Shown: positions 1 through 8,772 of the stretch, piece after piece
Position numbering within the stretch: the stretch's first letter is position 1
Layout of the letters: each line of letters starts with the position of its first letter
Source: an uncultured Flaviramulus sp.
Lineage (GTDB): Bacteria; Bacteroidota; Bacteroidia; Flavobacteriales; Flavobacteriaceae
Reading direction: 5' to 3'
Assembly (NCBI GenBank): GCA_947501105.1
Contig: CANMUP010000004.1
Span: 310,001-374,000, forward strand
Length of the DNA: 64,000 nucleotides
Position numbers and translations under genes: made by a program
The notes under the pieces: model-generated
What the model was told of the DNA's origin: nothing
Seen by the model: only the letters and a program-made list of their open reading frames with translations
Database searches by the model: none

Positions 1-435
1 AACTTGTAAAATTAAATTTTGCTTAGCTTCTTCCAATTCCATCTCTGAAGCTTTCATATTAAACTTACTCTGCTTGATACTATTTAATATCCTAAACCCA
101 TTAAAAATAGTGGCATTTAAGTTTACACCAAGCGTTGAAAAAGTAAGCTCTTGATTGCTATAACTATTTGTAAATGGGTCAATACTTCTACCATCGTTAA
201 CCCCAATATTATAATTTGCATTAAGGATAGGGAGCAATTCGTTAATAGATTGCTTATAATTGATGGAAGATGATTTTGCTAGAAGCCTTGAACTTTTTAA
301 ATCATTGTTGTTTTCTAAAGCCAGTGAAATACAATCGTTTAAAGTAAACTGAGATTGTTGACTCTTTTGAGCAAACCCAACACTATAAAAGATGTTCATT
401 AAAACTATCAATATAACTACTTTTTTATTCTTCAT
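1..435 (-). CDS. TolC-family outer-membrane efflux protein (N-terminal part only)
   Basis: The reading frame starts at the ATG at 435 and stays open to the window edge, giving about 145 residues. It opens with a signal peptide ending in GFAQ, followed by FTLNDCISLALENNNDLK, the usual first helix of TolC-family proteins, and later a stretch ending in FNGFRILNSIKQSKFN typical of the first helical hairpin. TolC proteins form the outer-membrane duct of tripartite exporters. It lies on the same strand as, and downstream of, the MacB-like permease array, so it probably supplies the exit channel for that array. The C-terminal two thirds lie outside the window. Confidence 0.9.
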   Translation of the reverse strand, partial: MKNKKVVILIVLMNIFYSVGFAQKSQQSQFTLNDCISLALENNNDLKSSRLLAKSSSINYKQSINELLPILNANYNIGVNDGRSIDPFTNSYSNQELTFSTLGVNLNATIFNGFRILNSIKQSKFNMKASEMELEEAKQNLILQV

Positions 436-457
436 TTTTTTTGGTATTTAAAAAATA

Positions 458-691
458 TTACCAGTCTATATCCGACACTCTAATTGGTGGGTAATACCAC
501 CACCATTTAATATTTAATTCAATATTATTATAATCTTCCATCATTTCCGTATGAAACTTCCATCGGTTACTTTTATAACAAAAACATGCTAATCCATTAA
601 GCCCATTTTCATCTAAAATATAAACATCTTCACTAAACGTATCGAGTTTATCTGGTGATGGTTTATTCTTTTTTGGATCATACAAACACAC
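458..691 (-). CDS. Small hypothetical protein (doubtful)
   Basis: An open frame of 77 codons between the TolC-like gene and the last permease. The only start is a GTG at 691; the frame is open upstream to a TAA at about 722 but has no ATG. The product is rich in aromatic residues (IKWWWYYPP near the C-terminus) and has no signal peptide or membrane segment. I do not recognise a family. It could be a real short gene, a degraded gene, or chance. The span 692-779, between it and the permease stop, shows nothing else. Confidence 0.3.
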   Translation of the reverse strand: MCLYDPKKNKPSPDKLDTFSEDVYILDENGLNGLACFCYKSNRWKFHTEMMEDYNNIELNIKWWWYYPPIRVSDIDW

Positions 692-779
692 TACAATGTT
701 ATTTATAACACATTGGCTTCCTTAGTTTTTATTATTTATTACTTTCTTTAAGCTCACTACACCTTAATTAATTTGCTAG

Positions 780-3218
780 TTATTCTGTTCTTAAACTTTT
801 AATAGGGTTAACTATTGCCGCTTTAATCCCTTGAAAACTTACTGTTAAAACAGATACAGTAACAGCTAAAAAAGTGGCTAACGCAAAAACACCCCAACCA
901 ATTTCTATGCGATACTCAAAATCTTCTAGCCATTTGCTCATAGCATACCATGCTAATGGTAACGATATTAATATAGCAATGGCTACTAGCTTTAAAAAAT
1001 CAATTGAAAGTTTATAAGTTATCTGACTTACATTGGCCCCTAACACTTTTCTTATTCCAACTTCTTTAGTCCTTTTTTCAGCATTAAAAGCAGCTAGTCC
1101 AAACAGCCCTAAACAAGCTATTAAAATTGATAATAAGGTGAATGTTATAAAAATTTGTCCTAAACGTTGCTCTGCATCATAGACATCGTTAAACGATTTC
1201 TCAATAAAATAATAATCAAAAATTTGCCCTGGAGCCATCGTTTTCCAGATGCCTTCAATACTTGAAATGGTACTCGCATAATTTCCTGCATTTATTTTTA
1301 CAGCTAAGGCATTTGAATAGTCTCCAATCATCATCCCTAAAGCACCTATGTTTTCTCGTAACGATTCATAGTGAAAATTCTTAACCACACCTATAACGGT
1401 ATAAAACCTAGGGTTTTCCTCTCCCAAATCATCTGTTACTCGCTTACCGAGGGCCTCTTCTGGCGTAACCCCTAAAACCGCAACTGCAGATTCGTTTATA
1501 ACCACACTCAAAGAATCTGTTCTAAATTTTCTATCAAAACCGCGTCCCGCTATAATTTCCAAATCTAGGGTAGATATATAATCATAGTCTACTCGCCAAT
1601 GTTGCATTTGTAAAGCATTTTCTTGCTCCATAGCGCCTTCTTCGAAAAAAGAACTATCACTTCTGTTAGATGGCGTTGGGAAATAACCACTCAACGTAGT
1701 ATTCTTAACTGATGCCAATTGTTGCACTTGATTTTTAAATGATTCTCTCTGAATTCTATTTTCTAATGAGCCAACATCATTAACAACCAAAACCCTGTCT
1801 TTTGTATAACCCAAATCTTTGCTTTGTATATAATCTAATTGCTGAAAAACGACTAGAGTTCCTACAATTAAAAATACAGAAATAGCAAATTGGGAAACCA
1901 CTAATAAGCCTCTAATATTTCGTCCTCCAGCACTTCGTTCCCCACCTCCTTTAAGTACCTCAACAGGAACAAATCTTGACATAAAAAAAGCAGGGTACAT
2001 TCCTGAAAATAGCCCTAGAACAATTGTACTAAAAAATACTATTATCCAAAAAATGGGATTATCATACGGTATTGAAATAGTTTTTCCAGAGAGTTCGTTA
2101 AAAAACGGCATCATTACTAAAGCTATTAGTATTGCTATTACTAAAGACACAAAGGTTATTAAGCCCGATTCTGCTAAAAATTGACTTACTAGTTCAATTT
2201 TTCTCGACCCAAGTGTTTTTCGAATACCAACTTCTTTAGCTCTTTTTAAAGATTGTGCTGTAGATAGATTCATAAAATTAACACATGCCAAAATGATAAG
2301 AAATAAGGCTATAAATGATAAAATATAACTATCTTGAACGCTACCATTTGGGCTCAATTCTGGGAACCTATGAGAATGTAAATGAATATCTTTTATGTTT
2401 ATGGTGCTAAAATTGTAATAATTACCAGAGGCTAAAAAATCTTCTTCAGTAATTCCTGGCATTAAAGTTTGAACATAAGGAACAACATAATTACTAAAAA
2501 GACCCTGTAATGGTTCTTGAATATCTTCAATCTTCGCTTTTGGTAATAGTTTAATAAAAGTGTAATAGTTATTACTGCCCCAATCGTTCACAACAGAATC
2601 TGCATAACTAGACATTGACATAAACACGCTATGATTTCTTAGCAATGAGTTTTTTGGCAAATCTTCAATTACCCCAGTAACCACGTATGTAATATCATTA
2701 TCTAACAATAATGTTTGTCCTAAAGCTTCATTAACGGGGAAATGTTTTTCTGCAGCCGTTTTGGTTAACACTAAAGTATTAGGCTCTTTTAATGCTGTTT
2801 TAGTATCTCCAACGATTAAGTCCAGACCAAACATGTCGAAAAAAGAATCATCTACAAAAGTGGTTTCCTCTTCTTTCACATTAGTATCAGAATCGATTTT
2901 TTTAATAAGTAAGCTATAATTGTTTCTAAACCGTGTAGCCATTTCTATTTGAGGAATGTCTTTAACAACTGTTTTTGCAAGTGGTGCAGAAACTTCAGCA
3001 TTCTCGCTTACTTCTCCTCCAAACTTTATATCGGAGTTTATACGATGTATTCTATCGGCATCGGGGTACATATTATCGTAATTCAGCTCATCATAAATAT
3101 ATAAGCATATAAGTAAACTTCCTGCCATTCCTATAGCGAGACCAAATATGTTTAAAAATGTGAAGAAAGGCTGTTTTTTCAGACTTCTCCAAGCTATTTT
3201 GAAATAATTCTTTATCAT
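780..3218 (-). CDS. FtsX/MacB-type ABC transporter permease 1 (last of seven)
   Basis: This 812-residue inner-membrane permease has the double architecture common in Bacteroidota: TM1 at about residues 20-42, a periplasmic MacB-type domain, three membrane helices at about 290-420, a second periplasmic domain, and three final helices at about 685-800. Two cytoplasmic coupling motifs are visible, KEVGIRKTLG near residue 328 and KEVGIRKVLG near 718. The N-terminus (MIKNYFKIAWRSL) and C-terminus (NPIKSLRTE) match its six paralogues. In MacB-like systems these proteins do not form a pore but transmit ATPase motion to a periplasmic adaptor and TolC. It is the most distal permease and is separated from permease 2 by an ATPase gene. 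The substrate is unknown. Confidence 0.93.
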   Translation of the reverse strand: MIKNYFKIAWRSLKKQPFFTFLNIFGLAIGMAGSLLICLYIYDELNYDNMYPDADRIHRINSDIKFGGEVSENAEVSAPLAKTVVKDIPQIEMATRFRNNYSLLIKKIDSDTNVKEEETTFVDDSFFDMFGLDLIVGDTKTALKEPNTLVLTKTAAEKHFPVNEALGQTLLLDNDITYVVTGVIEDLPKNSLLRNHSVFMSMSSYADSVVNDWGSNNYYTFIKLLPKAKIEDIQEPLQGLFSNYVVPYVQTLMPGITEEDFLASGNYYNFSTINIKDIHLHSHRFPELSPNGSVQDSYILSFIALFLIILACVNFMNLSTAQSLKRAKEVGIRKTLGSRKIELVSQFLAESGLITFVSLVIAILIALVMMPFFNELSGKTISIPYDNPIFWIIVFFSTIVLGLFSGMYPAFFMSRFVPVEVLKGGGERSAGGRNIRGLLVVSQFAISVFLIVGTLVVFQQLDYIQSKDLGYTKDRVLVVNDVGSLENRIQRESFKNQVQQLASVKNTTLSGYFPTPSNRSDSSFFEEGAMEQENALQMQHWRVDYDYISTLDLEIIAGRGFDRKFRTDSLSVVINESAVAVLGVTPEEALGKRVTDDLGEENPRFYTVIGVVKNFHYESLRENIGALGMMIGDYSNALAVKINAGNYASTISSIEGIWKTMAPGQIFDYYFIEKSFNDVYDAEQRLGQIFITFTLLSILIACLGLFGLAAFNAEKRTKEVGIRKVLGANVSQITYKLSIDFLKLVAIAILISLPLAWYAMSKWLEDFEYRIEIGWGVFALATFLAVTVSVLTVSFQGIKAAIVNPIKSLRTE

Positions 3219-3255
3219 TTTGATTTGTCGTTTTTTGATTATTGATTGATCTTTT

Positions 3256-3918
3256 TTATACTACTCTCCCATCTAATAAATTGATTATTTTCGAACCGTA
3301 TGTTGCATTTTTTTCAGAATGAGTTACTTGAATAATAGTTACACCTTCATCATTTAATTCCTTAAATAGATTCATAATTTCTTCACCTTGTTTTGAATTC
3401 AAGTTTCCTGTTGGTTCATCAGCAAGAATAAGTTTAGGATTAGAAATAAGAGCTCTTGCAATACCAACAATTTGTTGTTGTCCGCCACTTAATTGTGATG
3501 GAAACAAATCTTTTTTTCCAACAATGTTAAATCTATCTAACATATCTGCTACTAAAGACTTACGCTCTGATGATTTATAGTTTTTATATAGCAATGGCGT
3601 TTCTATATTTTCATAAACTGTTAATTCATCTATTAAATGATATGACTGAAACACAAAACCTATATATTCTTTATATAAATTAGCTCTGTATTTTTCTTTT
3701 AAGGTATGTACAGGTTCGTTTAAAAAATTATATTCCCCCTCATTAAAATCGTCTAGCATTCCAATAATGTTTAACAAGGTTGTTTTGCCTGATCCAGAAG
3801 GCCCCATAATGGAAATAAAGTCGCCTTCGTTTATAGTCAATTCGATATCATTTAATAAGAAAATTCTATTTCCTCCTGAGTTTACCCATTTAAATAAGTC
3901 TTTAATTTCTAGTAGCAT
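3256..3918 (-). CDS. ABC transporter ATPase, MacB/LolD type (variant motifs)
   Basis: A 220-residue nucleotide-binding subunit. Walker A is GPSGSGKTT (39-47), the signature is LSGGQQQ from 143, Walker B is LILADE (163-168), and the switch histidine is in VTHSE near 200. Two usually conserved positions differ from the other ATPase in this locus: the signature continues QQQIVGIARA where QQQRVAVARA is usual, and the D-loop reads GNLNS instead of GNLDS. It sits between permeases 1 and 2, 37 bp and 47 bp from each. All catalytic residues I can see are present, so it is probably active, but it may be a specialised or drifting copy. Confidence 0.93.
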   Translation of the reverse strand: MLLEIKDLFKWVNSGGNRIFLLNDIELTINEGDFISIMGPSGSGKTTLLNIIGMLDDFNEGEYNFLNEPVHTLKEKYRANLYKEYIGFVFQSYHLIDELTVYENIETPLLYKNYKSSERKSLVADMLDRFNIVGKKDLFPSQLSGGQQQIVGIARALISNPKLILADEPTGNLNSKQGEEIMNLFKELNDEGVTIIQVTHSEKNATYGSKIINLLDGRVV

Positions 3919-3965
3919 ATTGTCTTTATTTTTATAATGTTTTTTAACTTTCTTTTTAACCCAAA

Positions 3966-6347
3966 TTACTCATACCGCAAACTATCAATGGGATTATTTC
4001 TGCTAGCTTTTATAGATTGCCAACTTACTGTAACCAAAACCATAAAAATTGTAACCAACGCAGCAATAATAAATATGCTACTGTTTACACCAACTTGATA
4101 AGCAAAATCTTGAAGCCATTTATTCATAAAATAATAGGCAAAAGGTGAGGTAATAATTATTGCTAAAAGCACTATTTTAACAAAGTCTTTTGTTAGCAAT
4201 AAGAATATAGCAAATACCGATGAACCTAATATTTTACGAACGCCAACTTCCTTTGTTCGTTCTTCTGCTGAATATGCAGCTAAAGCAAAGCTCCCTAAGC
4301 ATGCTATTAAAATTGAAAGAATTGAAAAAATGATAAACAATTGAGATTCTTGTTGTTCCTTTTTATAGAGTTTATCTAGATTAGCGTCTAAAAACGCATA
4401 TTCAAAAGGGTAATCTGGAGCAATTGTTTTCCATTGGTTTTCAATTTGTGCAATGGTTTGTTTTATATTAGCCGTATTCATTTTAATTGCTAACAATCTA
4501 GAAGATGGATCTGCCGTTATAATAAGTGGATCTATTTTATCTTTAAGCGATGAAAAATGATAATCTTTTACTACACCAATAACTTTTCTCGTTCCATAGT
4601 CCTCAATCATTGTATTGATAATATTTTTACCAATGGCTTCTTCGTTAGTCCAACCTAAATTTTTTGCAGAAGTTTCATTTATCAAAACAGCATGTGTTTC
4701 ATCTGTACCAAAATCTCTAGAAAAATCTCTCCCCGATACTATCTGTAACCCAAAAGTTTTGGTGTAATCAACATCTGTAAATACAGTTCGCAACCTTATA
4801 CTTCCATCTATCTGTTCTACAGTATGCGCAAATGTATCATGAAACCCACCTGGAGCTCCAGAAGCAGCTGTTAGACTAATGATATTAGGCTCTACTTGTA
4901 AGCGCTCTTTAAATGTTGCAGCGTTTCTTCGTATATCTGAATTGTTCAACCTTACCAAAACAACACTTTCATCATCAAACCCCTTGTCTTTATTTTGCAT
5001 AAAATCAAGCTGATTAGAAATTAATAGTGTTCCAACAATTAAAAAAAATGAGACAGAAAATTGAAAAACTACCAATCCTTTTCTTATAAAAATACTAGAA
5101 GAAGATTTTGACAAACTACTTTTCAAAACTTTAACTGGCTGAAAAGAAGATAGTAATAATGCAGGGTAACTACCTGCAATAAAAGTTACAATAAGCAAAA
5201 AAGCAAAAAGCATTAAAATTACCTTTGGTATTAAAAAGTTAACACTTAATTGTAAATCAAAATAGTTATTAAAAATTGGTAAAATTGATAAAACCAATAC
5301 AATGGCAATAAGAATTGAAATAAACGTTAACAAAAGAGATTCTACAAAAAATTGCCAAATGAGTTTTGAACGAATTGCTCCAAGAACTTTACGAACACCA
5401 ATTTCTTTTGCTCTCCTGCTTGAGCGAGCTGTTGTTAAATTTGTGAAATTTATTGATGCGATTAACAAAATAAAAATGGCAATGATTAAAAACATTTTTA
5501 CAATCGTCTTATCTCCAGTATTAATTCTGTCATAACGCACTTCATTATTAAAGTATACTTCAGAAAAGGGTTGTAACGTAAGATCAACTCTGCTATTATT
5601 TTTCTTAAAGTCTTCAGCAAAATATTTATCCATAAACCCTGTAAGATTGTTTTCTACATATTTTGCCTCTTTTGGAGAATCAATCAAAGCATAAGTAAGC
5701 ATAGAGTTACTCCACCAATCATTAAACCATTCAAAATTATTTATAATCTCTATAGGAATAATAAAATCGAAATCTAAATGAGAATTTGTTGGCAAATCCT
5801 CCATTATACCTGTAACCGTAAGCTCAAAATTATCATCTAATTGTAATGTTTTACCCATCGGGTCTTCATTGCCAAAATATTTGGCAGCCATTTCTTGGGT
5901 TAAAACAATAGAATTAGGTTTTTCTAAAACTGATTCTTTAAGACCTTCCTTTAGGGGAAATGAAAAGATTTCAAAAAAGTTTGAATCAGCTAGATATACT
6001 TTCTTTTCATAAAAGGAATTATTCCCATAAGTTACCAAACCATCATTTGGCATTACCCTTACTGTATTTTCTATGCTTTCTGGAAAATCATTTTCTAGTG
6101 CTGGACCAAAAGGACCACTGGTTACACCTATTAAATATTTATCGTCATTTATTCCACCTATTCGAAGTACTCGGTATAATTTGTCATAGTTTTCATGGAA
6201 ATTATCATAACTATACTCATTAAATACATAAATTGAAATAATTATAGAAACCGTTAGTCCAACGGACAATCCACCAATATTTATAGCAGAAAACCCTTTG
6301 TTTTTAATTAGGTTTCGCCACGCGATTTTAAAATAATTTTTAATCAT
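3966..6347 (-). CDS. FtsX/MacB-type ABC transporter permease 2
   Basis: A 793-residue permease with the same eight-helix, two-periplasmic-domain layout as its neighbours. Coupling motifs are KEIGVRKVLG near residue 316 and KEVGVRKILG near 700, and it ends NPIDSLRYE. The gene starts at the ATG at 6347, only 2 bp after the stop of permease 3, so the two are almost certainly co-translated. The 5' end carries the tract reading GCGATTTTAAAATAATT on the plus strand that recurs at the starts of permeases 2 and 3. The periplasmic domains are diverged from those of the other copies, which suggests different partners or ligands rather than mere dosage. Confidence 0.93.
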   Translation of the reverse strand: MIKNYFKIAWRNLIKNKGFSAINIGGLSVGLTVSIIISIYVFNEYSYDNFHENYDKLYRVLRIGGINDDKYLIGVTSGPFGPALENDFPESIENTVRVMPNDGLVTYGNNSFYEKKVYLADSNFFEIFSFPLKEGLKESVLEKPNSIVLTQEMAAKYFGNEDPMGKTLQLDDNFELTVTGIMEDLPTNSHLDFDFIIPIEIINNFEWFNDWWSNSMLTYALIDSPKEAKYVENNLTGFMDKYFAEDFKKNNSRVDLTLQPFSEVYFNNEVRYDRINTGDKTIVKMFLIIAIFILLIASINFTNLTTARSSRRAKEIGVRKVLGAIRSKLIWQFFVESLLLTFISILIAIVLVLSILPIFNNYFDLQLSVNFLIPKVILMLFAFLLIVTFIAGSYPALLLSSFQPVKVLKSSLSKSSSSIFIRKGLVVFQFSVSFFLIVGTLLISNQLDFMQNKDKGFDDESVVLVRLNNSDIRRNAATFKERLQVEPNIISLTAASGAPGGFHDTFAHTVEQIDGSIRLRTVFTDVDYTKTFGLQIVSGRDFSRDFGTDETHAVLINETSAKNLGWTNEEAIGKNIINTMIEDYGTRKVIGVVKDYHFSSLKDKIDPLIITADPSSRLLAIKMNTANIKQTIAQIENQWKTIAPDYPFEYAFLDANLDKLYKKEQQESQLFIIFSILSILIACLGSFALAAYSAEERTKEVGVRKILGSSVFAIFLLLTKDFVKIVLLAIIITSPFAYYFMNKWLQDFAYQVGVNSSIFIIAALVTIFMVLVTVSWQSIKASRNNPIDSLRYE

Positions 6348-6349
6348 GA

Positions 6350-8770
6350 CTATTCTGTTTTTAAACTTTTTATAGGGTTTACTTTTGCTGTATTAAAACT
6401 TAACAATCCAATTAATAAAAAGGTTATACTTATTAATAATACTATTGACAAGAAAAAGGGCTTTGATGATATGTTTACTCTATACACATAATTGTTTAAC
6501 CATAACGACATAGAGTAATATGATAATGGAATAGCTATTGCAGAGGCTATAAGAATAATTGCAATAAATTCTTTTATAAAAAGCAGGACAATATTTAGTA
6601 TAGAAGCACCTAAAACTTTGCGAACACCAATTTCTTTTACCCTTTTATGTGCACTTAATGATACCAATCCAATAATTCCTAAAAGCACTATAATCAAGGA
6701 CAATAATGACGCATTATATATAGCTTTTCTAAACTTAACTTCTGACGTGTACAATTCATTTAAGGAGTCATCCATAAAACGATAATCAAATGGACTACCA
6801 GGAATCAATTCGGTCCATTTACTTTGAATACTAGAAATAGTATTTTGTATATTTTCTGATCTTACCCTAAAATTGAGGTAACGATAAGTAGGGAAAATAT
6901 CGAGATTAAAAAATATAATGGGTTGAATTTGTTCTTTCATAGAGCTAAAATGAAAATCTTCTGCAACATTTTGTACAGTATACTCATAATTTCCATCTTC
7001 AATTTTTAATTTTTCTCCAATAGCATCCATTGGATTATCCCAACCTAATGCTCTTGCTGCGGTTTCATTTATAACTACCTTTTGTCCTTTTGCTGGACTA
7101 CTTGTTTTTGCCTTTTCTCCTTCTATCAATAGTATTTGATAGGTGTCGATATAATGGTCGTCCACAGACAAAGACACCATTCTAACCGCTTGGTCTGAAG
7201 ATGCTGCTAATCGCTGTAAAGGAAGCCATCTCCCATTATTTCCATTAGGGATTTCAAAAGACAATGACGCGTTTGTAATATTTGGTAAGTTTTCAAACTC
7301 ATTTCGTATAGTCTCCATTTTTTCTACCCCATCATCAGTCCAATCTCTTGGAACCTGTGCAGATAAAACTAAGTCTTTATTATATCCTAAATCTTTATCA
7401 AAAAAATAATCAACCTGTTGGGTAATTATAAAAGCACTAATTAGTATAAATAAAGCAATCGAAAATTGAAAGCCTACTAATGATCTTTGGAAAGGCACAT
7501 TTTTTGTTTGTAACTTACCTTTTAATGACTCTATAGATTTTAAAGACGATAAAATAAATGCAGGATACAAACCTGCCAATACACTAACCACACACACAAA
7601 CATCAATAGTATAAAAACAATAGAAAAAGGAAAAGTTGATAATTTTGGTATTTCAGTAGCAACAATATCATTTAACAATGGGCGTAAAAATGAAAATGCA
7701 AACAATGCTAATATGGTAGCGATTAAAACCAACATGAATGACTCGACCAAAAACTGAAAAATAAGCTGCCTACGCACTCCACCTAATACTTTACGAACAC
7801 CTATCTCTTTCATACGACTACCAGACATACTTATGGATATATTAATGAAATTTACTATAGCCATTAATAAAATAAATAATCCAATTATAGATAAAGTGTA
7901 AAGCATCCCTTTTACAAGTCCATCATCTTTTTCAAGATAAAAATCAGTTAGAGAAATAGCACTTACTGTTAAATTCCTTTTAACTTCTTCAGAAGCATGT
8001 TGCGATATCAAGTCTTCTATTGGAGCTTTTAAATCCTCTGCAGAAACTCCCGCTTTTAACTCAATATAAGAGGGTATAAAAACATTTTGCCAAGAATCAA
8101 AATCTGCCCGATCAAAAAAAGTATATATGCTTGTTGGCATAAAAAACTCTGGCGCTAAAAACGCATTTGGGCTATTTTCATTATTTATGTGTGTTACCGA
8201 ATTTTCAGGAAGGTCTTTAAAAACACCTGTTACATTAAAATTATGGTCTTCCCCATTAAAATTTTGGATGGTGATTGTTTCACCAACGGCATCTTCTTTA
8301 TTAAAATATTTTCGCGCTTTGTCAGTAGATATTACTACTGAATGAGGGTTTTTAAAAGCCGTTTCTTTATTTCCGTGTAACAATTCAAAACCAAACATGG
8401 TTAATAAGGAAGCATCACCCAACTGAATCCCTTCTCTAAAACGCTTATCTCCTTTAGAAATAATAGTTGAAATACCATCAAATCTATAATAATTAGCTAC
8501 CAAAGATGGATAATCTTCTTTTAAACGTTTTGCTAATGGTCCTAGCGTAGCAAAATCTACTCCCATGTTAGACTTTTCCCAGCTACTTAATAGAAAGTAT
8601 TGTCGATCAGAATTTTTAAGTGTTCTATTAACCTGCAATTCTCCCCAAACATATGCTCCAATCAATAATGTAAACACAATACCTGTAAATAGTCCTAATA
8701 CATTAATTGTAGCATAAAAACGATGCTTATTAATATTTCGCCACGCGATTTTAAAATAATTCTTAATCAT
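6350..8770 (-). CDS. FtsX/MacB-type ABC transporter permease 3
   Basis: An 806-residue permease. I place the start at 8770 (MIKNYFKIAWRNI), not at an upstream in-frame codon at 8890: the extra 40 residues are cysteine- and serine-rich, overlap the end of permease 4 and have no counterpart in the paralogues. Coupling motifs are KEIGVRKVLG near residues 323 and 713. It ends NPIKSLKTE. The gap to permease 4 upstream is 2 bp. It is the most divergent in its first helix region (FYATINVLGLFTGI). Confidence 0.93.
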   Translation of the reverse strand: MIKNYFKIAWRNINKHRFYATINVLGLFTGIVFTLLIGAYVWGELQVNRTLKNSDRQYFLLSSWEKSNMGVDFATLGPLAKRLKEDYPSLVANYYRFDGISTIISKGDKRFREGIQLGDASLLTMFGFELLHGNKETAFKNPHSVVISTDKARKYFNKEDAVGETITIQNFNGEDHNFNVTGVFKDLPENSVTHINNENSPNAFLAPEFFMPTSIYTFFDRADFDSWQNVFIPSYIELKAGVSAEDLKAPIEDLISQHASEEVKRNLTVSAISLTDFYLEKDDGLVKGMLYTLSIIGLFILLMAIVNFINISISMSGSRMKEIGVRKVLGGVRRQLIFQFLVESFMLVLIATILALFAFSFLRPLLNDIVATEIPKLSTFPFSIVFILLMFVCVVSVLAGLYPAFILSSLKSIESLKGKLQTKNVPFQRSLVGFQFSIALFILISAFIITQQVDYFFDKDLGYNKDLVLSAQVPRDWTDDGVEKMETIRNEFENLPNITNASLSFEIPNGNNGRWLPLQRLAASSDQAVRMVSLSVDDHYIDTYQILLIEGEKAKTSSPAKGQKVVINETAARALGWDNPMDAIGEKLKIEDGNYEYTVQNVAEDFHFSSMKEQIQPIIFFNLDIFPTYRYLNFRVRSENIQNTISSIQSKWTELIPGSPFDYRFMDDSLNELYTSEVKFRKAIYNASLLSLIIVLLGIIGLVSLSAHKRVKEIGVRKVLGASILNIVLLFIKEFIAIILIASAIAIPLSYYSMSLWLNNYVYRVNISSKPFFLSIVLLISITFLLIGLLSFNTAKVNPIKSLKTE

Positions 8771-8772
8771 GG

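Noticed and set aside
5302-5535. Plus-strand open frames inside the permease genes (also at 5960, 8127, 8954, 12586, 13719, 15635, 17031, 17502)
   Set aside because: They are antisense shadows of conserved membrane segments; several read the complement of the same coupling motif.
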